Positions 46,501 to 56,943 of a stretch of 64,000 nucleotides of DNA are shown in pieces. The notes beneath the pieces were generated by a model. It had not been told where the DNA came from and searched no databases. It was given only the letters and a program-made list of their open reading frames with translations. The DNA lies in assembly GCA_958295665.1 (NCBI GenBank), contig OY282560.1, positions 307,873,236 to 307,937,235 of the forward strand. Reading direction: 5' to 3'. Both the position numbers and the translations under genes were made by a program. Numbering within the stretch: the stretch's first letter is position 1; each line of letters begins with the position of its first letter. This DNA comes from Tipula vernalis. Its lineage: Eukaryota > Arthropoda > Insecta > Diptera > Tipulidae.

Positions 46501-47164
46501 ACCATCTGATGCAAATTAGTTGTCCAAACATGTGGCAGCTGCTACAAGTATTAGAAGAAGGAGTACCTTTTAGCGAATTGTTTCTGAGATGCAAAAATTA
46601 CGCATGGAATTCAACTTGAACTAGCACAGCAATAAGTTATACAAAAATGAATATGTATATTATACATGGATGCATGGAGTAATGATTCATCGTGCCTATT
46701 TTGAAATGCGTTGACCAAAGAATCAAGGCAGCTTTATGCTTATTTGAGTACGGTATATTCCATCATTAACTCCTACTTTAAAGGGTATATCGAAATATTT
46801 GTTTAATTGAAAAGAGGAAAGTTACTATTCTTAGTATTACAAAATATTTATTTAAATCAAATTACAGTTTATTACAGTAATTTCTGTGGCGATTGCACTT
46901 ACAGAGTTTTCTTCAGGAAACATAATTTTTATTTATCTGATTAAATCCGTACAATCAGACGTCAAACCACTAGGTGTATTCTCATCGCATAACGTCTTAA
47001 TTCGCGCACCATTTGTATGTTCAAAAAATTTATTTAAGTAGCTACTTAAAAACGTAGAAAAAAGAGGATTCAGATTATTAACTAATTGTAAAACACACAC
47101 ATTAAATTTATTTACGAAATTAAATCTGGATGGTGAAGAAATTGAACATACAGATACTTCTTTT
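46501..47164. other. Non-coding stretch
   Basis: No recognisable gene. A short plus-strand open piece after the array (46540-46614, LLQVLEEGVPFSELFLRC) could be a decayed coding remnant but is too short to assign. Confidence 0.4.
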
Positions 47165-48050
47165 CTGAGTTTTTTTTATTATTTTTTTTTTTTTATAAAA
47201 TATTTAAAATTAAAAAAATTAAAATTAAAATTATTAATTTTAAGACTAAACTAAAACTAAAAGTTTTGGGGAGAGCGGATAGCTACTGGATTTATGGTCC
47301 TTTAAAAGCTAATCAGCTCTCCTCTAAACCAAAAATTAGACAGAAATAATGAACAAGATATAAAACAATAATTCAGCAATAAACTGAAAGTTAAATATAT
47401 AACAATAAAAAATATAAAACAATGAAAATAAAATAATAAAATAAAATAAGATGAATAAACAAATTAAAAGATACAGATAATATGTCGCGTTAAAGATAAT
47501 CTTCGACCCGTTCAGCCAAATACGCCTTTCAAGTTTTCTTGAAATTGTGAACATTCACAGATCTAGTAATAACAATCGGTAAATGGTTATATACATATGG
47601 ACCAAAGTACGATATGGATTTTCTACCAAATTCAGTTTTGATTTTATAACATTTTAAAAGATTAGAACGACGGGTTGTATGGCTATGATTTACATACTGA
47701 AACTCAATGTTTGATAGCGTTGACGATAACCGCAAACATTTATACATATATAGTGAAACATGAAATTGGAATAATGCGTTTATTGGCAGGATTCCTTCAG
47801 TTACATTCTTATACAGCTCGATGGAGGGAAACAAGTGTGGAAGCCTATAGATAGTTTTGCAGCTTTTGTTTTGTAAAATTTGCAACCTTTTTATCTTTGA
47901 TTTTCCAGTATGGCCAAAACAAGCAATCGCAAAATAGAATCTTGTGTGAATAAATGAAAAATAAATCATTTTTAGAATATGTTGTGGAACAAAGGAAGCA
48001 AGCTTCTTAATCAAATAAATAAACGGACTGACTTTTAAACTCAACGTATG
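47165..48050 (-). mobile_element. LINE 3' fragment (RT C-terminus) abutting a BEL LTR
   Basis: The minus-strand frame 48044-47529 reads ASFVPQHILKMIYFSFIHTR, YFAIACFGHTGKSKIKRL, QILQNKSCKTIYRLP and HTTRRSNLL, ending before an A/T-rich 3' tail (47165-47245). This is the thumb and tail of a Jockey/CR1-like RT. Upstream it meets the BEL LTR end exactly (TGTAAAGCC at 48051), so the BEL insertion cut the LINE. Confidence 0.75.
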
Positions 48051-48119
48051 TGTAAAGCCACGAGATTGGGTAGGTATCTTTTACGTCTTCAAGACCCAAT
48101 TCCTCTAATCCCACAATGT

Positions 48120-49364
48120 TTAGATGTTTTGTTGTAATCGCCACCATTGCTCCAATTTCACTAATTTTTGTGGATGTATGGCTCTTGACCCATGATCAGC
48201 TGGGTTGTCTTTTGATTTGACGTGTGCCCAATGTTGTCTAGGCAATTTCTCCAAAATTTCACTGGTTGTTTTGCTCGATCCATCAAAGACGACTCGTACT
48301 TTCGTCGTGTTGCTGCTTTCCTTAGTCACCGAATGATGTGGTAAATAACACGTACGTGACTCCTCTACTTTATTTTGAGTTTCAGGAATTTCGGTCATAT
48401 GCCCCATATTTAGGTATTCTTTCATCTGATCTATGTATTGCTCTTTTAAGGTTGCGTTTAACAATTTGCGCTCGAGTGATAAAAAACTTTGTGTTGCGGG
48501 GATTAATGAGTTGCCTAATTCTGCCGATGTCCTTTTGAAAGGTAGCTTAATCATGTATCTTCCATCATCTAGCCTTTTGTAAGTCGCATCGTAAAATTTT
48601 TCGCATTCGTCGTCTTCTGGTGTGAGTGTGTTGGCATTCGATACATCATCGATCTTCCAAAATCGTCTTAGTGTGACATCCAAATCCAGGTCAAGTTGAA
48701 CATTTAGCGCCATATAATTGTGTAAGCTCCTATCATGATTTGGTGACGGTTGTCCAGACACTATCCAACCGAATACTGTTTTCTGCAATAGGATTTTATT
48801 GAACCTTTTCTGTCCACTCTCGAAAATTGCAAAAAACTTATCGGCTCCGATTATAATGTCAATAGGTTTATCAAAATCAGGATCGGCTAATTCCATATTC
48901 TCTAATACATGTCTGTCTTTCATATTAAAGTAATACTTTGGTAATTTAGATGGCAGTTGACTTATTACCAATGCATTTATCTCTACTTGTACGGAACAGT
49001 CGTACACCGAACCCATCCTCATATGGACCCTTCCCCTTGAAACTATGGACCCAGACGTTATACCCGTTACTTGCAAATTAGCTCTCTGGCGCGGTATTTG
49101 TAGAAGTTGCATGCAATTCTCCGATATAAACGAACATTCCGAACCGGAATCAAGGAGTACTCGACATTTATGATATTGCCCAAACTTGTCTGCAATCAAA
49201 ACACTCGCCGTTGGTAGAATTGCTTGTGACCGCTCAATTACTGGTGATGTGGCCTTTAATACTGCGTTAAAACTGGTTTGCTCGGCTTGATTATTTGTAT
49301 CAACCGATTTCATATCGCTTTCTTTATGCACGATCGCTGTTTGAACGACTGTGGATTCAGCCAT
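48120..49364 (-). pseudogene. BEL/Pao pol with in-frame deletion of the RT core
   Basis: 414 codons without a stop. The protease has CRVLLDSGSECSFIS. The linker reads MELADPDFDKPIDIII and TVFGWIVSGQ, then LPHHSVTKE and KVRVVFDGSSKTTS. It then jumps directly to EILEKLPRQHWAHVKSKDNP, which is the end of RNase H (compare 14192-16600, where about 380 residues lie between these motifs). The deletion removes the YVDD palm and most of RNase H but keeps the frame, and the terminal 13 codons run into the LTR. No polymerase activity is possible. Confidence 0.9.
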
Positions 49365-50518
49365 AATAGATTCGGGATGTAACAGGAGATGGTGTCGACG
49401 CCCACTTTCTACAATTGTATTTAGATCTGCATACAGTTGATTGGTGGGTAGACGATAAACAATTGAAACATAATTTTTTATCTACCGCTACCTGTGTGCG
49501 TTCTGTACTCGACAAATCGATAAACTTCGTGCATTTTCCCACATAGTGTCCCCCTTTACATAAAGGACAAACTACTTCGCTAAACTCTGATACCATAGAA
49601 CTTACTCGCTTTGATGTACTGGCTCTCGTTTTTTGAATGGAATCAAGAATCTCCAAGGCGTCACTCCTTTTGTTGAGGAACTTGAAGAATTGATCTAGGG
49701 TAGGGAAATCGATATTCGAAGTCTTGTGAGCCCATGCTTCCTTCGTACCCGCGTCCAGTTTGTTTAGCAAAATAAAAATCAGCCATGGATCGCGGCTTTC
49801 AGCGTTTTTATTGAGCCTTTTTAACCCTCGCAGCACTTCATCGGATACATCACTTAAATGACGGATTGCTTTCGCGCTACTCTGAAATACAGTTGGTTGC
49901 TCCATAAATTGTTTTAACAAATTATGTACCACGTGTTTTTGCTTGTCATACCTGGCTTTGATCTTGTCCCACACCTCGTCATAATTAGCTTCCGTAACGG
50001 CTATATGATTGACTAGTGCATATGCTTCGCCTTTTAATAAACTTTTCAAATATTGAAGCTTATGTACTTTTGAAATATTAGCATTCTCATGGATAGAAGT
50101 TTCGAAGAGATCTCGAAATGAGGGAAACTCTGAATACCTCCCATTAAATGTTGGAATGTTAACTCGTGGTAGGCGCACTTCATTTTCTTTGCGGTTGACG
50201 GTTGAAATTTCTTGTATGAATTTGCTCTGATTTAATAGTAATTCTTCCATGCTAGTATTTCCGTTTTGATATTGAGCTTGGTTTACCTCGTACAATTTTT
50301 TCCACTCAAAAAGTCTTCTTTTTATGTCTAAATGATCGGCTTCAAGTTTATCCACGGCTTCTATATGTGCGTCATCGAATTTTCCCTTCACCGCTCTTTC
50401 TACAGTTTGATACTCCTTCCATTCGTCCGCAAGAAGTGTTCGCTGTAAATGTTTGTACTTCAGCTTTGATATTTTCCACGCCCCTCACTAAACGTTTTAT
50501 AGCTCTAGCTTCCGCCAT
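49357..50518 (-). pseudogene. BEL/Pao gag
   Basis: The ATG at 50518 (AAAGATGGCGG) opens a frame MAEARAIKRLVRGVENIKAE, and a shift occurs at about 50430. From 50391 onwards a 344-codon frame covers the capsid (VRLPRVNIPTFNGRYSEF, LFETSIHENANIS, QYLKSLLKGEAYALVNHI, TKEAWAHKTSNIDFPT) and knuckles CPLCKGGHYVGKC and CFNCLSSTHQSTVC. A third shift at about 49425 disrupts the CRKCGRRHH segment near the gag-pol boundary. It is inactive. Confidence 0.85.
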
Positions 50519-50846
50519 CTTTATAAGTCACTTTCACTGATAACTGTCTTATTCACTGTTAAATAGCTATATATTTATACCCGTTTTGACGCTTATTAAT
50601 AAAAATGCGCCAAGAATGCGGCTCAAGTCACGATTTTATTTTGGTTTGAATTCGATATTCAATATAATTGTATATATAGACTTTCAATATAGTTAAATCA
50701 ATTGTGCTTTTACTCACCGTTTATTCAAAGCGCCAATATCCGGCTCGAAGGACCAATGTAAAGCCACGAGATTGGGTAGGTATCTTTTACGTCTTCAAGA
50801 CCCAATTCCTCTAATCCCACAATGTTTAGATGTTTTGTTGTAATCG

Positions 50847-51689
50847 CTGTATCACCTTGAATGACCGCGTAGCTGCGTTCTAATCTCAAAATCCGGTTGA
50901 AAGCCAATTAAAATATGTTTTGTTGCGGTATCAAATCGTAGTCCAGGTACAAAGCGGCGTCAGAAAGTTCGATGGGGTATGCGGATAATCCAGGTAATGC
51001 GGTAGTAAAGTTAATAATTTCACGGTATATTCGTTTTATTAGTCGCTGTATATTTTAGGTTTTTTTAATTTTATTTTCACTTATAAATTTTGTTGTTTAT
51101 CTCACGAGAGTCACTGCTAGAATATTCTATTTTTTACTTTATATAAAACAATTCACAAAAAATAAATTCTCTAATTCGAATAATTTTCTAAATCTATAGA
51201 TAACCCTAGAACATTCAAGAGAGGGCAAATTTTAGAATCCCATTTCGATCGTACAAATCGAATTTCATCCTAATCAATTTAGCGATAGCCAAGTCAATTC
51301 CTAACTGGTTATATTCCAGAACTTCATCCAAAAATAATTTTAGAATCCTATTTCTATCGTACGTGCTGAAAATCATCATAATCGGTTAAGAAATAACCAA
51401 GTTCCATCCCAATGTGCTAAATTCCATCACTTCATCTAGAATTTTTTTTTAGAATCCCACATTTATTCAATTTAAGCAAATATATGTAAATCCCTGCTTT
51501 TGCACAACAAATACCCATAATGCAATTAATTATTAAGATAATTCCGTTTTATTTTCATTTAAATTGTACAAGATGTAATTGTACCTATCCAGCCGAAATA
51601 TATTTTTTTATTTATCCGGATAAAGGTTAATAAAAATTAATATAATCTAGATTAGCTTGTTTATATTATAATATTTTTAAACATTTACA
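50847..51689. other. Probable rest of BEL LTR and repeat-derived sequence
   Basis: 50847 to about 50950 is likely the remainder of the 5' LTR. 51225-51465 holds two units of the dispersed TTTATCCAAAAATC-type repeat (CAGAACTTCATCCAAAAATAA, ATTTCTATCGTACGTGC, ATCATAATCGGTTAAG). No gene is seen. Confidence 0.5.
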
Positions 51690-52303
51690 TACAGTACAGT
51701 TTTGAGTCCAACTTTCATTATTACTGATTATGAAAAGGCGGCCATAAATGCAGCAGCAGGTGAGTTTGAAGGAGTGCAGATTAAAGGGTGTTTTTTTCAT
51801 CTTTGCCAGCCCATTTGGCGGAAAATTCAATCTTTCGGATTGTCAAGCAGGTATGGGTCGGACGAAGAATTTAATTTAATAATGAGGCAGATAGGTGCGC
51901 TTGCATACCCGATAGGTGCGCTTGCATACCCTGAAATACCCGAAGCATGGAATGATCTTAAAAATATTATTCCACAAGAAGCCAATGGAGTTGTAGAATG
52001 GTTCGAGAAAACCTACGTATTAGGGAGAACACGACGGACTGCCAGACAAGACCTTCAAACTTGCATATCACCACTTTTCCCGCCTGGCAGGTTTTAGTTG
52101 GCTCTAATCATCCGGGTATCTTCTGCCTTATACGAACCTTGCAAAAGGAACAAAATCTTACTGAAGGGCAATTTGAAGCGATAACTAGAGGTGAAAGAAA
52201 ATACAGGGATCTTGAACAAAGGTTATCTCTAATAATTCAAGATAGACCGAATCGAACCCTTTTAAATTTTATTAGAGGAATTGCTCATAACATAACCCTC
52301 TAA
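51690..52303 (+). pseudogene. MULE-family transposase fragment
   Basis: The MULE domain is readable: PTFIITDYEKAAINAAAGEF (with the second acidic residue), GVQIKGCFFHLCQPIWRKIQ (GC-FH-Q block), then YGSDEEFNLIMRQIGALAYP and EWFEKTYVLGR. After a frame change at about 52060 it continues FPAWQVLVGSNHPGIFCLIR and LLNFIRGIAHNITL. A 21-bp tandem duplication (51890-51931) repeats IGALAYP. The N-terminal part and the NxxE block are missing. A fossil of a Mutator-like element. Confidence 0.85.
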
Positions 52304-53355
52304 TTTAACAATTATTTTAGCTTTTGTAACTAATAAATTGAAATTACATTTTATGAAATTATTTGATTAATTTAAATTTGCTTGGATTTAGAATTTTGTG
52401 ATTAACAAAAAAAAATACAAAAAAAATTTGAAAAAACAAACATGGAACTATCTTCCCAACACGTCCACGTCGTTGGTTCCGGGTAAACGCTAAGATTGGG
52501 AAATGAAACCGTATATACAAAAAAACGAAACAGGGGTTTTATAATTCTTTGTATCTGACATTTTTAAACCGAAGCGACCATTAGTACTATTTGCCGCATT
52601 TGGTTTCCGAGCATAGGGTTATATCAGCATAGGGTAGGGAATTTTTTACAACAATTATTCTGCGTTCATTCTGCCTTATCTGTACTCTGCAGCAACGGTC
52701 TTGGGCGTGGTTGGTTTCTTTCTTGGGATGATTTTCCCATCTTACTCTTCTTTCAATTTCTGCACTCTATCAGCCTTGATTGTTTGTGTCAACTTGTTTG
52801 AGATTCTTTTTAACTAACTTTCCCACGACCTAGAGAGCTGAATTTTTGTGCTCAGATTAGTGGAACATTTTAATCTATCTTATTTTGATAATCCTCCATC
52901 CGAAAGAATTAGAGAATTTTAACATCTAACCTTTTCAGCTTGATCAATTAATTTGTATATTATTTTCAAAATTTCAAAAAGAAAATTAATGCTCATGTCG
53001 ATGTATAAATAAAAGTTTCACTTGTTATTTAAGTTATGGATTGAACTTATCACTTTTCGCTTTTGTTCAGTAGATTCCTCCGCGCTCAATTGATACCTCA
53101 CTATCCATATCGGATAAGAAAACATAAAGCTATATAATTAAATTGGCCGCCTGCTTTCGGTTAGGGGATGAATAGCTTTGTTTGCACGATGGCTTTTTAA
53201 ATCGTTAGCAATTCAAGTTCAAATGTTAAAAGTGATTTTATTGTAGCACTGTTTGGTTCCCTCTTGGGCTTTCTCTGATATCTCTTGTAATCCTTAGCGA
53301 CGGGTGTGGGCTGGTTTGGTTATTCTTGAAACCTTCTTTTTTGCTTTTCCTTTTG
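52304..53355. other. Non-coding stretch
   Basis: AT-rich. A loosely repeated motif (GCAGCAA(C/T)GGT(C/T)TTGGG(C/T)) occurs here (52690) and at 54578, suggesting an old duplication. No gene. Confidence 0.4.
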
Positions 53356-54515
53356 TTCTCTCAATTTTTGATTGGCGAGATAGTTTTGATATGGTGTTTG
53401 CATTCATTGTGTGCATTTTGCACAGCTATTTATCCGAAAGATATCAAAAAGTAGTCATAAATGGTAAAGAATCGGGTTCTGAACGAATACCGACAGGTGT
53501 ATTTCAAGGAACCATTCTTGGCCCAACGTTATTTTCCCTGTTCATAGACGATCTGCCGCTTGCAATAAAATATTCCAAATATCACATGTATGCTGATGAT
53601 TGTCAATTATATCTTGGTGGTACTAGTGATAATATTCTGGAAATTTTCAATAATGTTAACCTAGATCTATCTAATATATTGGTATGGTCAAAATCGAATG
53701 GAATCTCATTGAACATCGCGAAAACACAGGCAATTTTCATTTCTAGGAATAATTTCTCAATTATTCCTGATATCTTTATTAATAATATAAAAATTCCATT
53801 TCTAAATCATGTAAATAACCTTGGAATCTGTATTAACAGTAGATTTACCTGGGATTCTCAAGTCATTAATGTTTGTAATAAAATTAATTCTATTTTATAT
53901 GGACTGAAGCTTCATAAACACATATGTCCCAAAAATATTCGGGTTTAGCTTTCGAAATCATTAGTAATACCCCATGAACTATATTGTGAATTCCTGTATT
54001 TAAGTTGTGACTCGATTTCTTGCAATATTCTACAGGTTACTCTGAATAATATTGTGAGGTATGTCAACGGATTAAGGAAATATGATCATATTTCTGCAAT
54101 GTTTAAGGAATTGCTCGGCTGCACAATGATTCAGTTCTTTTATTATAGAGCGATGCTACTACTATATAAAATTATTAATAATCGGGTTCCTTTGTACTTA
54201 TACAATAAAATAAAAATTGGATCTATTCGCAATGGCAGCATAATTCTGCCAGCCAACCGATCCAATGTCTACAATAACTCACCCTTGTTTACAACTTTTA
54301 CAATTTGGAATAGGGTTCCGGTTGAGATTAGAAGTGCAAGACCTTTATCAAAATTTAAATCTTTGGTTTTTGATTTTATTAAAAATAATTTCTAATTAGT
54401 GTTTGTTTATATGTTATATTTTATAAGTTTATACCGTACACTATTGTAACTAGATAATAGTTGGAATAGAAAAGCTATATGCTTTATTCCATGTTGTTGA
54501 TAAATAAATAAATAA
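53356..54515 (+). mobile_element. 5'-truncated CR1/Jockey-like LINE, RT half
   Basis: The frame to 53948 reads SYLSERYQKVVING, GVFQGTILGPTLFSLFIDDL, YHMYADDCQLYLGG (YADD active site) and VNNLGICINSRFTW. After a shift the C-terminal tail runs 54054-54395 (NRVPLYLYNKIKIG, LFTTFTIWNRVPVEIRSARP). The 3' end carries GATAAATAAATAAATAAATAG (about 54499-54519), an AAAT-type tail like the CR1 element. The 5' half is lost. Confidence 0.8.
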
Positions 54516-55034
54516 ATAGTTACTTTTGAAAGATGAGAGGTCTTGAGTTCTCTCTCTCCCTCTACCATGTCTTGTACTTCGCAGCAATGGTTTTGGGTTT
54601 ATTTGTTTCGTCTTGGGATGCCATTTGAACCTGTTGTGCTCTTCCTCACTTTTGAGTTATCTAAAGGTTGGAATTCCAAAGCAACTTAAAAATTGAAAAC
54701 AAATTTCATCTTTTGTTATTACAGTTGATGGCCCAATTTACCATATGTCATTTTTTACTTTTATTCACTAAAATTAAAACGAGTTTCCAAGAAGCATTTT
54801 GTCTGATCCGCCTGGCCGCTCGTACACTTGGTTACTCTAATTAACCTTCTTTGTCCCGAATTTTGTAAATTTTGCGTTTCAGTCTCTTTATTTGAAAAAG
54901 ATATAAGCGATGAGTCTATAACATTTTTGAGACATCATTTCTGGGCAATTGGCATTCATAGAAATCAAAGACGTCGTTCAACGTCTAAATCTAGAAATCT
55001 GACAAAATGGTGTCCATCTTAAAATCGCGTTTTG
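54516..55034. other. Non-coding stretch before minisatellite array 3
   Basis: No gene recognised. Confidence 0.4.
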
Positions 55035-55405
55035 GTAATGTGGTCGTGTCGGCCATCTGTCCTGCCGGCGATGTGGTTGTGTCGGCCATGTGTCCTGCAC
55101 GCGATGTGGTTTTGACGTCGGCCATCTGTCTTGTCGGCGATGTAGTTGTCGGCCATCTGTCCTGTCGGCGATATGGTTGTGTCGGCCATCTATTCTGTCG
55201 GCGATGTGGGTGGTTTTGTCGGCCATCTGCCTTGTCAGCGATGTAGTTGTCGGCCATCTGTCCTGTCGGCGATGTGGTTGTGTCGGCCATCTATCTTGTC
55301 GGCGATGTGGTTGTGTCGGCCATCTGTCCTGTCGGCGAAGTGGTTGTGTCGGCCATCTGTCTTGTCGGTGATGTAGTTGTCGGCGATGTGGCCGGTCGGC
55401 TCAGA
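55035..55405 (+). repeat. 33-bp minisatellite array 3
   Basis: About 11 units of the same repeat as array 1, in the same orientation, with the same order of variants at its right end (CGGCGAAGTGG, then CGGTGATGTAG, then GATGTGGCCGGTCGG). It borders copy 2 of the segmental duplication, so array and gene were copied together. Confidence 0.9.
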
Positions 55406-56056
55406 AAACTTCATGAAACCCAACAGTATAGGCCCACACCACTGTAATCAGTACACATGTTAGTTAGTGGAAAATTAATCCTATGTACCTATACAATGAA
55501 CCTAAATTCCCCTAACCAAAACAATATAATATATTAAATATCTGTTAAACCTAATAAAAAATGATACAACAATATAGATTCCGCAATATAATATAATACA
55601 CTGTAATACAATATATCCAGTTTAATAATTTCACAAATAAAATTAGTAAAATTTACACAATTCATATAAACCGATACCTGGCAGCATCGCTAATTACCAG
55701 GCCACTTTTCCAAATTATCACACACTGTCAAAAAAAAAAAAGTTTTTGATGCCCAATCGTATGCACAAGCAGCAAGTATGTGATTTCTTTTTGAGGTTAT
55801 GTTAACCGTCACAAAATCTTTAGTTCGATTATGCACGAAATTACACAGATTTAGTTTGGTCACAAAAACTAAATATCGAACTCGTAAAAATTCCGGAGTG
55901 ATTAAAAACCAAGAATTTTTTGACATCTACAACTATCAAAATTGTCATTAAAATTTCTTTTTTGTTGAAATTGGTAAATCTTGCAAAAAATCTCGTTTTG
56001 TAAAAATTGATTTAAATCCAAAGATAAATGATTTATTCTGCCCAATCGTACGCGCG

Positions 56057-56530
56057 AGTTACATTCCGAGAAATGGAATCGCAACAAAATAAAGAATTCC
56101 AAGAAATTGAAACGCAACAAAGTAAAGATGCTCATAATACAATTTTATACTAACAACATAAAATATTATCATGACCTAAAATTATTATTATAAATTTAAT
56201 GTATCATATTTTATGTAAATCAAATTATTGTTTTGTCTAACAAAATATTCATTTTTAATTAATAAGCAATAAGCATTATCAGTTATAAAATAACATGTTG
56301 AACCATGTTTATAAAATATATTATAAAGAAAAATCATGTAACTAAAAAACTTAAGAAAGTATTCAATAAACTGACTCCAAAGAGCACAGTAACAAAATAT
56401 TGATTCCCGGCTCTAAAGAGACCGGCTTTTTAAAAAATAAATAAAGTTTAATTAATTATAATAAATGTAAAGAAAATAAAAGTGAAATAAATGTTTTTTT
56501 TATATTTTATATTAATTGAACAACATAAAT
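56057..56530 (+). mobile_element. Solo LTR (gypsy/errantivirus-type) with 4-bp TSD CGCG
   Basis: 474 bp starting AGTTACATTCC and ending AACATAAAT, flanked by CGCG (56053-56056 and 56531-56534). Copy 1 has the empty site with a single CGCG (2182-2185), so the insertion boundaries are exact. AGTTA starts and YRYR target duplications are typical of insect errantivirus-like elements. An AATAAA-rich R-like region (GAGACCGGC then TTTTTAAAAAATAAA) lies at about 56420-56450. No internal coding region remains, as expected after LTR-LTR recombination. Confidence 0.85.
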
Positions 56531-56624
56531 CGCGTAATGATTTAAATTATTTGTTTTGACAGTAAATTGATTTATTTTGTCCAATCGAACTCCATATAAA
56601 TTTCGAAGAGGAAAGACGTTAATG

Positions 56625-56860
56625 ATCGACCACTCCAGAACTTGATCCAAAAATTATTTAAAAATCCCATTTCCTAATTGGCTAAGGAATAGACAAGTTC
56701 CAGCCTACTTTAGAATCTCATTTCAAACGCAATTGATGAATTTCATCGTAATCGTGGCCATCTTTCAGAATTTTATCCAAAAATCGTTTTAGAATTCCAT
56801 TTTCACCCCGCATCTCAAATTTAACTAAAATCGATTAACGAGTTTTTTTTCAATTAATCG
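56625..56860 (+). repeat. Dispersed repeat units in copy 2
   Basis: Same two-unit arrangement as 2281-2505, with an 8-bp or so difference (ATCGTGGCC against ATCGGTTATTCGTGGCC). Confidence 0.55.
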
Positions 56861-56943
56861 ATTAGTCGGAGGACACTAACCCCTAAAAACTTGAATATTA
56901 AAATGACAATTTCAATTCATCCCGTTTTATAAAAAATCAAATT

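Larger units (their letters stand above)
48051..50846 (-). mobile_element. BEL/Pao element with internal deletions
   Basis: Flanked by a perfectly matching 90-bp direct repeat (48051-48140 and 50757-50846), the inner end of the LTR, reading CGAGATTGGGTAGG. Inside the 5' LTR end lies the primer site TGGTCCTTCGAGCCGGAT (minus strand, about 50738-50755), which complements the 3' end of insect tRNA-Tyr. Gag occupies 50518-49357 and pol 49364-48120. Pol joins straight into the 3' LTR remnant, so the integrase and most of the 3' LTR are deleted. The 5' LTR continues beyond 50846 by an unknown amount. Confidence 0.9.
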
